This document shows, in pieces, positions 51,701 to 59,241 of a DNA stretch of 64,000 bases. Under the pieces are notes generated by a model. The model was given only the letters and a program-made list of their open reading frames with translations. It was not told the DNA's origin and searched no databases. The DNA comes from Mycolicibacterium pulveris (GTDB lineage Bacteria > Actinomycetota > Actinomycetes > Mycobacteriales > Mycobacteriaceae): the NCBI RefSeq assembly GCF_010725725.1, contig NZ_AP022599.1, positions 3,348,001 to 3,412,000 of the forward strand, read 5' to 3'. Made by a program: the position numbers and the translations under genes. How positions within the stretch are numbered: position 1 is the first letter of the stretch; each line of letters starts with the position of its first letter.

Positions 51701-52574
51701 TGCCGTCGACGTTACCGCGGCGATCAGCGCGCTCGATCCGCCGCCCCCGCCGCCTCCGCCGATCGATGACCGGCTTACCTCAGGAGAACAGCTGAAGGCG
51801 GGCCAGTACATTGAATCGAAGAACGGCAGGTATCGCCTGTACATGCAAAAGGACGGGAACCTGGTTCTGTACGACGAGCAACGTTCCCATAAGGCGTTGT
51901 GGGCGAGTGCTACTGACGGTCAATCGGGGGCGCACGCCGTCATGCAGAGTGATGGCAATCTAGTCGTCTATCGTGGTTCGAAAGCGCTCTGGAGTAGCCA
52001 CACAAATGGCCAGAAGGGTGCCGTGCTGGTCGTCCAGAACGATGGAAACCTGGTGATTTACAAGGGATCAACCGCGGCATGGGATCGCCACGCCGGAGTC
52101 TTGGTGCCACCGGCACCGCCACCGTCGACTGGAAAAATGGCACGCCCACTCACGTCGTATACGGTCACTAGCGAGTATGGAGCTGGACGAAATCACACCG
52201 GAATCGATCTCGCGGCCCCGGCCGGAAGAGAAGTGTACGCCGCAGCGGACGGGGTCATCTGGTTCGAAGGATGGGGAACATCCAATAGCCCAGGACAACG
52301 CTCGAACTGGATGGGGGATGCCGCCGGTATCAGCATCTTGATCCAGCATGACAGCCTCGGTGTTTACACCGGATACGCCCACCTCAGCCAGACCGTCATC
52401 GACATCGGCCAAGTGGTGAAAAAGGGACAGTTGATCGGAAAAGTGGGTTGCACGACGAGGGTGAGCGGCGGGTGCACAGGGCCCCATCTTCACTTCGAGG
52501 TACTTCCCATGCCTCTGAGCTCAAGTCGGGGCATCTACGGCCGAGTGAACCCAAGGAACTACTTATCGTTCTAG
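48732..52574 (+). CDS. secreted multidomain lectin/M23 endopeptidase
   Basis: The 1,280-residue protein starts with a signal peptide (cleavage near A47), then an acidic Ser/Thr/Asp/Glu-rich linker to about 255 and a short hydrophobic patch. Next come two Ig/cadherin-like VCBS-type repeats (about 310-540; DSDGDPLGF, DPEGDALRY), a YVTN-like beta-propeller (about 547-893), a third Ig-like repeat (to 1001), a run of eight prolines, and a bulb-type mannose-binding lectin domain with three QxDGNLVxY sites (Q1039, Q1072, Q1102). An M23 metallopeptidase domain ends the protein: H1155xxxD1159, H1217 and H1252-L-H1254, all present. It should bind mannosylated wall polymers and cut peptidoglycan cross-bridges. 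ATG 48732 follows GGGGGAGGG. Flanked by accessory sequence. Confidence 0.9.
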   Translation: MASGRGSSGRHRRDDASFANCIGRVGALAVALGVGAAVASSPAIAFAEPDKSTTTKANDASVGADSDAPESNSTEPTSTPAGDGSSDATDASSADPRDGIVQSSGGAQTGTYGGGDAAADGEEEGEADISAEKTVSDTTNSGDQESDDGSPSNEEHFATPDSVTQADKADGADDSGATDPLSTAQNATENSVPSGALEPSVSAQQAPSPAAEDSLVDDLADSQPSTVSAFSTPQEDSSGATSVPVAPAAAASPISIVTDLVSGFLGLIGLGPAATNAPAAPVQSPTLWTLLAWVRRQIEYTLFNGTPTIGYDSALNSQSEDGIITGDLAAHDSDGDPLGFSVAEGPANGSVVIHPDGIFTYTPNEAFAASGGEDTFTVMVSDAGAFHMHGLFGLFQPGQGHSSTAQVTVTVTPVDQNHGPIADPEKITRTPGDPSTGVVTGSLGISDPEGDALRYTVVTGPANGTVTIDSATGTYTYTPSTAARLIAGLPTPSANVLSVSAVETSEAPGAAFDSFTVSVTDGLNAPVTIVVDSVPVSPLETDIGIPVAYQPSPAFPASIEAGPDGRGYVLDGYGKVHAVAPDGSVLWSSPLFSDGDMVVVGASPSDSMAVSPDGSRLYVAKSSQRIVGTDVVVDGSVLVIDTSSGALIDTISVGQSAYAVTAAPDGSLYVTGADVEIGDEDPVYTWHIRVFDPAEGTPIGDPIPVGGMVLAITVSPDGRYVYYVGGEESSPSGVTVFDTVTGVKTPIGPSGGVAAGIPSLRPDGKQMYLMGGSVVVDTDPTSPTYLDVVHVAGPELFGGYVPIGVAAGFSADSSVAYIPVASYGEDNQPNGWAIAAVDTVDFGLIELLPVGVMPTGIAMSSNGQQGYVINSGVDLTDAGAPPHGTVSVIIVGPVGNYAPTARIPAFKTVNVDSATGIVTGTMNVNDADGDPLTYELTSGIDPAIGTVTVDSATGMYVFTPTKQARQNAYKTAGPDTVTFTVTASDGQASVAVDVTAAISALDPPPPPPPPIDDRLTSGEQLKAGQYIESKNGRYRLYMQKDGNLVLYDEQRSHKALWASATDGQSGAHAVMQSDGNLVVYRGSKALWSSHTNGQKGAVLVVQNDGNLVIYKGSTAAWDRHAGVLVPPAPPPSTGKMARPLTSYTVTSEYGAGRNHTGIDLAAPAGREVYAAADGVIWFEGWGTSNSPGQRSNWMGDAAGISILIQHDSLGVYTGYAHLSQTVIDIGQVVKKGQLIGKVGCTTRVSGGCTGPHLHFEVLPMPLSSSRGIYGRVNPRNYLSF

Positions 52575-52800
52575 TGCGGAGGATCCGTGTCCCGGCGATG
52601 CCTCACGATCGTCGCATCGATTCTGATTGCGAAATCGGCTGACCTCAGTGTCGGCTATCCCACGGGCCGCGGGATCGTCGGGGCGGGTGAAGCTTCTTGG
52701 TGATCTCAGTAACAGCACGGTCCGAGATCAACGTTTGGTCGAGAACCACTCGCACCTTCCCGCCCAAACGTCTCTTTGGGCACCAAGACACGGAGAGGTG
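52575..52800. other. intergenic gap between convergent genes
   Basis: The 226 bp between the lectin-M23 gene and the convergent phosphotransferase gene shows no convincing gene. It should contain terminators for both; no strong stem with T-run was spotted. Confidence 0.35.
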
Positions 52801-53847
52801 TCAGCTGATCGCGGCTAGCGCCCAGGCAGGCATGATCGGCGCCCTGGTCAGGAAATGATCGGATTGCCCTGTCAGGCGCAACAACACCTGCGTGCGCAGG
52901 ATGCAGCAGCCCATGCGAACCATCGCGAAGATCTCGTACCAGTCGAGGTTCTCCAACGGCCTGCCGAGCATCTCCTCGTAGCGGCGGACCACGTGCTCCC
53001 GGGTGTCGAAGCCCTCGAGCTCGGGGTCGAGGTCGAGGCCGTGGACTTCCAGCATCTGCTTGCGGGTGGCCAGCCACCACGCGATGTCGGCCTCGGCCGG
53101 GCAGATGCACGCCTGCTCCCAGTCCAGCGCGCCGACGAGTTCGCCGGAATCGTCGAAGATGGCGTTCGACAACCGGGCATCACCCCAGCAGATACTCAGA
53201 TCCGTTGTCGGGCCGGGCTGGTGACGGATCAGCCACTCGAACGCCTCGGCCATGACGTCGGGTACGCGACCGCCTGTTCCCCAATCGACGTAGTCTTGCC
53301 ACCAGCTCACCTCGGCGGCGAGCCCGATGCCCTGCGGCCGGGCCAGCCAGGGTGCGTCGTCGACGGGCGCCCGGTGCAGCCGCACCAGCGTGTCGAGAAA
53401 CGAATCGTGGACCCGCCGTTGCACGGCCGGCCCCGCGTCGTGAAGCCAGCCGCGGACCGCATACGTCGTATCCGACGGCGTGTGTCCGACAATACGCGGC
53501 ATCACAAGGAATTTCGAACCGATCCACGCATCGTCGGGTTCGTACACGATGGGCGACGGTGTGGCGATCCCATGCTCGTGCAGCAATTCCTGCGTTCGAC
53601 ACTGCGCGTCGAGGTCGTACTCCGGGAAGATCCCGCCTCCCGACGGGGGTATCCGGATCACGTACTCGCCTGAACGCTCGCCGGCGTCGACGCCGAACAC
53701 CAGGCTTTCGCTCGACCACCCTGCCGCGCGGTTGGCGGGGCGCAACTCCGACAGCACCGCCGGACCCCCGAACCGGTGCTCGAACCACGCCTGCATCTGC
53801 TCGCGGGTGGTGTTCAGGTCGCGCTGTGCCAGGGTGATGCCTGCCAT
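52801..53847 (-). CDS. APH-family phosphotransferase
   Basis: The 348-residue protein is an aminoglycoside-phosphotransferase-like kinase. The catalytic region reads ICWGDARLSNAIFDDSGELVGALDWEQA: Asp of WGD replaces the HGD motif, Asn binds Mg and the second Asp is in DWE. It belongs to the large mycobacterial group near fadE/lipid genes and ACAD10-like kinases, not to drug resistance enzymes. Substrate unknown. ATG 53847 is preferred; the upstream extension to 54015 reads through the TetR gene's end in another phase and is Arg/Pro-rich. It lies 50 bp behind the tetR gene on the same strand. Confidence 0.82.
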   Translation of the reverse strand: MAGITLAQRDLNTTREQMQAWFEHRFGGPAVLSELRPANRAAGWSSESLVFGVDAGERSGEYVIRIPPSGGGIFPEYDLDAQCRTQELLHEHGIATPSPIVYEPDDAWIGSKFLVMPRIVGHTPSDTTYAVRGWLHDAGPAVQRRVHDSFLDTLVRLHRAPVDDAPWLARPQGIGLAAEVSWWQDYVDWGTGGRVPDVMAEAFEWLIRHQPGPTTDLSICWGDARLSNAIFDDSGELVGALDWEQACICPAEADIAWWLATRKQMLEVHGLDLDPELEGFDTREHVVRRYEEMLGRPLENLDWYEIFAMVRMGCCILRTQVLLRLTGQSDHFLTRAPIMPAWALAAIS

Positions 53848-53857
53848 GGAAGAAGAG

Positions 53858-53881
53858 TTACACAGCACCACCCTGATGTAA
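53858..53881. promoter_or_regulatory. possible second TetR-type site before the phosphotransferase gene
   Basis: TTACA, 14 bp, TGTAA in the gap between tetR and the phosphotransferase gene. The half-sites equal those of the stronger palindrome at 54474-54493 but the spacing differs by six bases or so, so it may be a weaker site or chance. Confidence 0.35.
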
Positions 53882-53897
53882 AGCGTCGGCGATGGCG

Positions 53898-54464
53898 TCA
53901 GCCGGCGGCAGCGCGCGGGCGTGGCTGGCGCCTCCTGGTGGGTTCCAGGCCCGCGGCGTGCCGGAGTTCGGCCAGGAACTGCTCGGAGCTGGCGCCGTCG
54001 ATCATGTAGTGGCATACCGCGATCCGCACGACCGCCGCCGCGGCGACGTCGTTGTTGTCGCCGGGAATGATGCGCGCGATCCGTTCGTGCATGATCGGCA
54101 GAACCCGCTTCATCTGGTGCAGCACGTGTTCGGGCTCGACCTCGGCCAGCGAGCCCAGCGAGTAGGTGCGCTGAAACTCGACGATGAAGCGCAGCGCCGC
54201 GTCGAGCCGATCCGGGCCGGTCAGGCCCGCGATGGCCGCGGCGACGCCGGCGTCGAAATTGTCCTGCTCGTAGAGGCCGAACGCTTCGAGCAGGCCCTCC
54301 TTGGAGCCGAAGTGTCGATAGACCGTGGGTCTTGACACGTTGGCTTCGGCTGCCACGTCGGAAAGTTGAAGCTTTCGGCGTCCGTCGCGGGCGAGCACGA
54401 CGAAGGTGGCGGCGAGGATCCGTCGACGTGTCGACTGCTCGGTCTCGAGCGCGGACGCGGCCAT
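53898..54464 (-). CDS. TetR-family transcriptional regulator
   Basis: The 188-residue protein has the TetR N-terminal helix-turn-helix: RRRILAATFVVLARDGRRKLQLSDVAAEANVSRPTVYRHFGSKEGLL. The C-terminal ligand domain is not assignable and ends in an Arg/Pro/Ala-rich tail. A palindrome sits 9 bp from its start codon, so it is likely self-repressing and also controls the divergent gene at 54559. The phosphotransferase gene 50 bp downstream may be in the same operon. Confidence 0.9.
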   Translation of the reverse strand: MAASALETEQSTRRRILAATFVVLARDGRRKLQLSDVAAEANVSRPTVYRHFGSKEGLLEAFGLYEQDNFDAGVAAAIAGLTGPDRLDAALRFIVEFQRTYSLGSLAEVEPEHVLHQMKRVLPIMHERIARIIPGDNNDVAAAAVVRIAVCHYMIDGASSEQFLAELRHAAGLEPTRRRQPRPRAAAG

Positions 54465-54473
54465 CTGCTTCCC

Positions 54474-54493
54474 TTTACATTCAGGGGTGTAAA
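54474..54493. promoter_or_regulatory. TetR operator candidate
   Basis: TTTACATTCAGGGGTGTAAA: perfect 6-bp arms (TTTACA/TGTAAA) around 8 bp, in the 94-bp gap between the divergent tetR and metal-dependent hydrolase-like genes. Position and symmetry are those of a TetR-family self-regulatory operator. Confidence 0.65.
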
Positions 54494-54558
54494 TGTCACA
54501 CTAACGCCAGTCTATGCCCGAGCGTCAGTACCCGTTTGGGCAGACCTTCTGAAGCCTC

Positions 54559-55497
54559 ATGTCAGGCCCCACGGTGGAAGGGTTGCGGCTGATGACAGGG
54601 ATCGTGGTCCGCAAGATCGCATGGGACTTCGATGCCGCGGTGCCGTTTCTCTGGCAGCCCGCCAACCCCCAGTTCGGCCTGTTCTGCAACGCGTTCACGT
54701 TCATCGCGGTGCCGTTCGAGCGGTACATCGTCAGCGCCGTGCGGATGGCGGCGGACCGGCTCAACGAGGACGCGGGTGTCGCTGCCGAGGCCGAGGCGTT
54801 TCTGAGGCAGGAGGCCCAGCACGCCGCTGCACACCGCAAGCACATGCTCGCGTTGATCCAGCGCTATCCAGGCCTCGAACAGTGCTACACCGACGCCTGC
54901 GCGTCCTATGACACGTTACTTGCCGAAGCGCCCGTCGAATTCCACCTCGCCTACATCGCCAACCTCGAGGCCACATTTACGCCGCTGTTCAAAGTCATTC
55001 TGGACAACCGGAATTCGCTGTTCGGCGGGGGAGATCCCCGGGTCGCCTCATTGATGATGTGGCATTTCGTCGAGGAGATCGAACACCGCAGCTCGGGATT
55101 GATCCTGTGCAACCACGTCAACCCGCACCCGTGGTCCAGAACAAAGCACGTCCGGCGCACCTTCAGCCATGTGCATGCGATCGCCGACGCGATCGCGGTG
55201 GCGTTCGACGAGATCGTGCCCTTCGAGGAGCGCGGCGCCAGCACCCGCGAGTTGTTGTCGGGTGACTTCCTGACCGGCGAACTCAAACAGCGGCTGGGCC
55301 GCAAGCGCGCCGGGGCGCCGACCATCTTCGGCACGGTGCCCACCGGCGATCTGGTGAGGATGTTGTGGCGGCTCGCGTTGTCGCAGGCCCCCTATCACAA
55401 CCCGGCCGACCAGCCGCTGCCCGACTGGGCCGACACCTGGATGCGCGAGTACGAGCGCGGAACCGACATGACGACGTTCGCCGCAAGTCGCCGCTGA
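54559..55497 (+). CDS. predicted metal-dependent hydrolase, diiron-like (PF10118 family)
   Basis: The 312-residue protein is mostly helical and carries two ExxH-type motifs, RQEAQHAAAHRKH near residue 80 and HFVEEIEHRSSG near residue 175, with another Glu in NLEATFTPLF between them: the pattern of a ferritin-like carboxylate-bridged diiron or zinc site. The family is annotated only as predicted metal-dependent hydrolase and is common near lipid and steroid genes of mycobacteria. ATG 54559 is used; ATG 54592 is an alternative. Its last base is 14 bp from the next gene. Confidence 0.78.
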   Translation: MSGPTVEGLRLMTGIVVRKIAWDFDAAVPFLWQPANPQFGLFCNAFTFIAVPFERYIVSAVRMAADRLNEDAGVAAEAEAFLRQEAQHAAAHRKHMLALIQRYPGLEQCYTDACASYDTLLAEAPVEFHLAYIANLEATFTPLFKVILDNRNSLFGGGDPRVASLMMWHFVEEIEHRSSGLILCNHVNPHPWSRTKHVRRTFSHVHAIADAIAVAFDEIVPFEERGASTRELLSGDFLTGELKQRLGRKRAGAPTIFGTVPTGDLVRMLWRLALSQAPYHNPADQPLPDWADTWMREYERGTDMTTFAASRR

Positions 55498-55511
55498 GCC
55501 CGCAGAAAGGT

Positions 55512-56681
55512 ATGTCATTGCTGTCGACGAACTACGGCGCCCTGGTGCCCGAGGACGAACTGCTCACCCACCAGATCGTCGACACATTCGCCACCGTGAG
55601 CCAATCCGATCCGTCGTGGACGGAGAAGATCTGGACCATCGCCCACGCCCGTGACAACTCGCTGCAGGTGGTGCTCGGCGTCGGAAAGTACACCAACCGA
55701 GGCGTTTTCGACGGGGCTGCCGGGGTGTGCCGCGGCACCGAGCAGTGGACCGTGCGGGCTGGGCGGCGGCTCTCGTCCGATCCCGCCGCGACCGACGTCG
55801 GGCCGATCCACTACCGGGTGGTCGAGCCGTTGCGTGCCGTGCGGATCAGCCTGGATGCAAACGAGCACGCGCCGATCGCTTTCGACGTCGAGCTGCGGGG
55901 CAAGTTCGATGCCGCGCTCGAGGATCCGTGGCCGGACCGCAGCCCCGACGGCTACCGCGTCACCCACAACGTCCTGCGGTACCACCAGATCGGCGTCGCT
56001 TCAGGGTGGGTGGAGCTCGACGGCCGTCGCACCGAAATCACCTCCGACGAGTGGATTTCCATTCGGGACCACTCCTGGGGGCTGCGCCCGGGCGTCGGCA
56101 AGCCGATACCCGGGCTGCCACGCGGCGGGCGCAGGATCAAGCAGATGTTCATGACGTGGCTGCCGATGACGATGACGAGGCCCGACGGGTCGAGCTATTC
56201 GCTGTTCGTCATGTACCAGGAGGAGCGCGGCGACGGCTTCCTCGAAATCCGTTGCCAGGCAGAACAACAGAACGATGACGGCACCTCACACCGATTCGTC
56301 TCCGTCGAGCAGGACATGCACTTCCAGGACGACAACCGCAGGTTCACCCACGGCACCGTGACGCTGATCGACGCCGACGGCACGAGGCGGCCACTGACCG
56401 TCAGTGCCGCCGGGCCGACGGGCTTTCATCTGGGCACCGCGGGCTACTACGGCTGGAACGACTGGGTGTACGGCCAGTGGGTGGGCGAGCTCAAGGTCGA
56501 GGGCAACCACGTGGCCGACTGCGACACACCCGAGAATGCCCGGCAACTGCATCAGTTGCGCGATCTGCTGGTGCGCGTCGACGACCCCGTCGGCGGTGGC
56601 ACGGGGCTCGGCAACGCCGAGACCTTCGCGCTGGGAGAGTTCCCCGAACGCGGCCTGACCGCGCAGAACTCGTTTCTGTAA
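55512..56681 (+). CDS. conserved protein of unknown function, CrtC/lipocalin-like
   Basis: The 389-residue protein is beta-rich with many Trp and His (WISIRDHSWGLRPGVGKP, FMTWLPMTMTRPDG, GYYGWNDWVYGQWVGELKVEG). This pattern resembles AttH/CrtC lipocalin-like proteins and mycobacterial DUF7064/7065-type proteins, from memory. No signal peptide, so cytosolic. It follows the diiron-like gene by 14 bp and precedes the Fe-S gene by 64 bp; the three likely serve one pathway. GAAAGG lies just before ATG 55512, at unusually short distance; a frame from 55365 overlaps the previous gene and is rejected. Confidence 0.65.
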   Translation: MSLLSTNYGALVPEDELLTHQIVDTFATVSQSDPSWTEKIWTIAHARDNSLQVVLGVGKYTNRGVFDGAAGVCRGTEQWTVRAGRRLSSDPAATDVGPIHYRVVEPLRAVRISLDANEHAPIAFDVELRGKFDAALEDPWPDRSPDGYRVTHNVLRYHQIGVASGWVELDGRRTEITSDEWISIRDHSWGLRPGVGKPIPGLPRGGRRIKQMFMTWLPMTMTRPDGSSYSLFVMYQEERGDGFLEIRCQAEQQNDDGTSHRFVSVEQDMHFQDDNRRFTHGTVTLIDADGTRRPLTVSAAGPTGFHLGTAGYYGWNDWVYGQWVGELKVEGNHVADCDTPENARQLHQLRDLLVRVDDPVGGGTGLGNAETFALGEFPERGLTAQNSFL

Positions 56682-56745
56682 CCACGCCTGATGGCGGTGC
56701 GGATCCCGTTCGTGATCCAACTGAGTATTGTGTACTATACCCAGC

Positions 56746-57777
56746 ATGATGCTGAACCGTTCCGCCAGGCTGGCCGAGCACCCGACCGTACGCAAGGTGA
56801 GGTCACGCCCGGCCGTCAAGCCCGGCGTCATCGACGCCGATTGGCTGCGCAAGGTATGCCTGGACGCCGGCGCCGACGACGTCGCATTCGCCCGGGTCGA
56901 CGACCCGACGCTGGCCTCGGAGCGCGAGTATGCCGAGGCCGCACTGCCCGGCGCGCTGAGCTATGCGTCGCTGGTTGTGAAGATGAACCGTGACAACGTC
57001 CGGTCGACCGCCCGCAGCGTGGCCAACCAGGAGTTTCACCGCAGTGGCGAGATCATGAACGAGGCGGCCCATCGCATTACCCGCACCCTTCAGGATGCCG
57101 GCTACCGGGCGATCAACCCGTCGATGTCGTTTCCGATGGAGATGGATCGCTTTCCCGGCCGCATCTGGGTGGTGGCGCACAAGCCGATCGCGGTGGCCGC
57201 GGGCAACGGCGTGATGGGCATCCACCGTAACGTGATCCACCCGCGGTTCGGTAACTTCGTCCTGCTGGGCACCGTGCTGGTCGCCGCGCCGATATCCAGT
57301 TACGGTGAGCCGCTTGACTACTCACCGTGCCTGGAGTGCAAGTTGTGTGTCGCGGCCTGCCCCGTCGGTGCGGTCAAGAAGGACGGCGATTTCGACTTCG
57401 TCGCGTGCTCGGTGCACAACTACCGCGAGTTCATGGGCGGGTTCACCGACTGGGCGCAGACGATCGCCGACAGCGCGGACGCCGCGGAGTTCCGTTCCCG
57501 CGTCAGCGATTCCGAGAACGCATCCATGTGGCAGAGCCTGTCGTTCAAGGCGAACTACAAGGCGGCCTACTGCCTTGCGGTGTGCCCGGCGGGCGAAGAG
57601 GTCATCGAGCCGTACCTCGACAACCGCAAGGCATTCATGGATCTGGTGCTCAAGCCGCTGCAGGAGAAGAAGGAGACCCTCTACGTCCTGCCGAACTCCG
57701 CGGCCAAGGAGCACGCCGAGCGTCGGTTCCCGCACAAGCACGTCAAGGTTGTCGACAGCGGGATTAGCGGCCTCTGA
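56746..57777 (+). CDS. 4Fe-4S protein, QueG-like
   Basis: The 343-residue protein carries a ferredoxin motif CLECKLCVAACP (CxxCxxCxxxCP) near residue 200 and a second Cys group CLAVCP about 75 residues later, an arrangement like epoxyqueuosine reductase and reductive dehalogenase Fe-S domains. The conserved cobalamin-domain residues of QueG are not evident, so it is probably a related reductase rather than QueG. The preferred ATG 56746 stands right behind TACTATACC, so the transcript may be leaderless. The sequence GTATTGTGTACTATAC (56725-56740 region) is a further small inverted repeat. Last gene of the TetR-linked cluster. Confidence 0.75.
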   Translation: MMLNRSARLAEHPTVRKVRSRPAVKPGVIDADWLRKVCLDAGADDVAFARVDDPTLASEREYAEAALPGALSYASLVVKMNRDNVRSTARSVANQEFHRSGEIMNEAAHRITRTLQDAGYRAINPSMSFPMEMDRFPGRIWVVAHKPIAVAAGNGVMGIHRNVIHPRFGNFVLLGTVLVAAPISSYGEPLDYSPCLECKLCVAACPVGAVKKDGDFDFVACSVHNYREFMGGFTDWAQTIADSADAAEFRSRVSDSENASMWQSLSFKANYKAAYCLAVCPAGEEVIEPYLDNRKAFMDLVLKPLQEKKETLYVLPNSAAKEHAERRFPHKHVKVVDSGISGL

Positions 57778-57787
57778 GGAACCCGCC

Positions 57788-57847
57788 GCGAGCGTGCGCA
57801 AACTCGCGGCAAACGTCGGCGTGTCGCCCTCAGACACGCACGCTCGC
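57788..57847. repeat. 60-bp nested palindromic repeat, copy B
   Basis: The reverse complement of copy A (48075-48134) with the same outer arms, the same inner GCGTGTC/GACACGC hairpin and the same 60-bp length; the central part between them is the most diverged. It lies between two convergent genes, 10 bp from one stop and 11 bp from the other, fitting a two-way terminator or a REP-like element. Confidence 0.85.
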
Positions 57848-57858
57848 CCCAAAGGAAC

Positions 57859-58440
57859 TCAGCCCCAGGCGTGCACGATGTTCTGTGCCGGCTCAAGCCC
57901 TTGGGACACAAGCAATTCGGCGGCGTCGGCCGCTTGTTCGCAGATCGTCGGCACCTCGCGCCACTCGGCGGAGGTGAAGGTTCCCAGCACGTAGGCCGCA
58001 CCCTGCATGCGCCCGGGCGGGCGCCCGATACCGATACGGACCCGGTGGAAATCCCTGCTGCCCAACGCTTGAGCCACCGAACGCAGCCCGTTGTGCCCTG
58101 CGACGCCGCCGCCGAACTTCAGCCGGATCCGGCCGAACTCGATGTCGAGCTCGTCGTGGATCACCACGATGCCGGCGGGCGGCACCGAGTAGAACTTGGC
58201 CAGCGGCGCCACCTGCCGTCCCGACTCGTTCATGTAGCACCGCGGCTTGGCCAGTATCACCGGCCGGCCGCCGAGCTGGCCCGTGACGATCTCGGCGCCG
58301 GACTTCTTGTGCGCCTTGAACGCCCCGCCGATGCGGTCGGACAAGATATCGGCGACCAGGAACCCGAGGTTGTGCCGCGTGGTGGCGTACCGCGGGCCCG
58401 GGTTGCCGAGGCCGACGACCAGCTGGGACGGTTCGGCCAC
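57859..58440 (-). CDS. pth: peptidyl-tRNA hydrolase
   Basis: The 193-residue enzyme (EC 3.1.1.29) frees peptides from peptidyl-tRNA. Motifs: [19 protein letters not shown] (catalytic His in RHNLG), [10 protein letters not shown] (Asn for the peptide), [13 protein letters not shown] (catalytic Asp) and [11 protein letters not shown]. Six bases behind rplY on the same strand, so the pair is an operon, as in Rv1015c-Rv1014c. Confidence 0.96.
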   Translation of the reverse strand: MAEPSQLVVGLGNPGPRYATTRHNLGFLVADILSDRIGGAFKAHKKSGAEIVTGQLGGRPVILAKPRCYMNESGRQVAPLAKFYSVPPAGIVVIHDELDIEFGRIRLKFGGGVAGHNGLRSVAQALGSRDFHRVRIGIGRPPGRMQGAAYVLGTFTSAEWREVPTICEQAADAAELLVSQGLEPAQNIVHAWG

Positions 58441-58446
58441 GCCGGG

Positions 58447-59106
58447 CTACTCGGACTCTTCGGCCGCCGGGGCTGCCTCCGCCTCGGGGGCCTCGGCTTC
58501 GGGCTCGACGCCTTCCTCCGGCGCGATACCGGCCTCGGCTTCGAGCTCCTCGGCCGTCGGCGCGGCGACCACGTTGACGACCAGCATCTCGGGATCGGAG
58601 ACCAAGGTGACCCCGGACGGCAGCTCGATCGAGCCGGCCGTGAACTGCGTGCCGATCTCGGCGCCCTCGACGGAGACGACGAGCTGCTCGGGGATCGACT
58701 GCACATCGGCCTCGACGGTGATCGCGTTGGTTTCCTGGGTGACCAGCGTGCCCGGCGCCGCCTCGCCCTCGACGACGACGTTGACCTCGACGGTCACCTT
58801 CTCACCGCGACGCACGACCAGCAGGTCGGCGTGCTGGATGGTGCGCCGGATCGGATGGATGTCGAGCGCCTTGGTCAGCGCCAGCTGTTCCTTGCCGTCG
58901 ATGTCGAGGGTGAGCACCGCGTTGGTGCCCGAATACCGCAGCACGGCGGCGAAGTCGTGGGCGTTGAGCTCCAGGTGCTGCGGGTCGCTGCCGTGGCCGT
59001 ACAGCACGGCGGGCACGTTGCCGTTGCGGCGGGCGCGTCGCGAGGCGCCCTTGCCGGTCTGTTGACGGACCTGAGCCTTCAGATTGTTGACGGTCTTCTT
59101 TGCCAT
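58447..59106 (-). CDS. rplY: 50S ribosomal protein L25/general stress protein Ctc
   Basis: The 219-residue protein is the long CTC form: N-terminal L25 domain that binds 5S rRNA ([26 protein letters not shown]) followed by the TL5/CTC C-terminal domain ([31 protein letters not shown]) and an Ala/Glu/Pro-rich acidic tail of about 40 residues. The acidic tail is a common actinobacterial feature. It precedes pth by 6 bp. Confidence 0.95.
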   Translation of the reverse strand: MAKKTVNNLKAQVRQQTGKGASRRARRNGNVPAVLYGHGSDPQHLELNAHDFAAVLRYSGTNAVLTLDIDGKEQLALTKALDIHPIRRTIQHADLLVVRRGEKVTVEVNVVVEGEAAPGTLVTQETNAITVEADVQSIPEQLVVSVEGAEIGTQFTAGSIELPSGVTLVSDPEMLVVNVVAAPTAEELEAEAGIAPEEGVEPEAEAPEAEAAPAAEESE

Positions 59107-59241
59107 GAGATGTTGCTCCTGTGTCGTGTCTGAGCACGGCAGGGTCGCAACCTCAAAAGGCTCCCGTCGATAACGGTGGCCGAAACCACCCTCGCCGTGA
59201 CGCGCCGTCGAGGGTAGCGCAGTCAGCGCCGACAGCCCAAA

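Noticed and set aside
52801..53847. Aminoglycoside resistance gene
   Set aside because: The APH fold is shared with many mycobacterial lipid-associated kinases; the WGD variant motif and context do not support drug resistance.
56746..57777. True queG (epoxyqueuosine reductase)
   Set aside because: The Fe-S motifs fit, but the N-terminal catalytic and cobalamin-binding features were not seen and mycobacteria are not known to me to make queuosine.
59107..59241. Riboswitch or ribosomal leader before rplY
   Set aside because: Only a weak 5-bp stem (GGTGG/CCACC) was visible and no L25-binding structure could be recognised.
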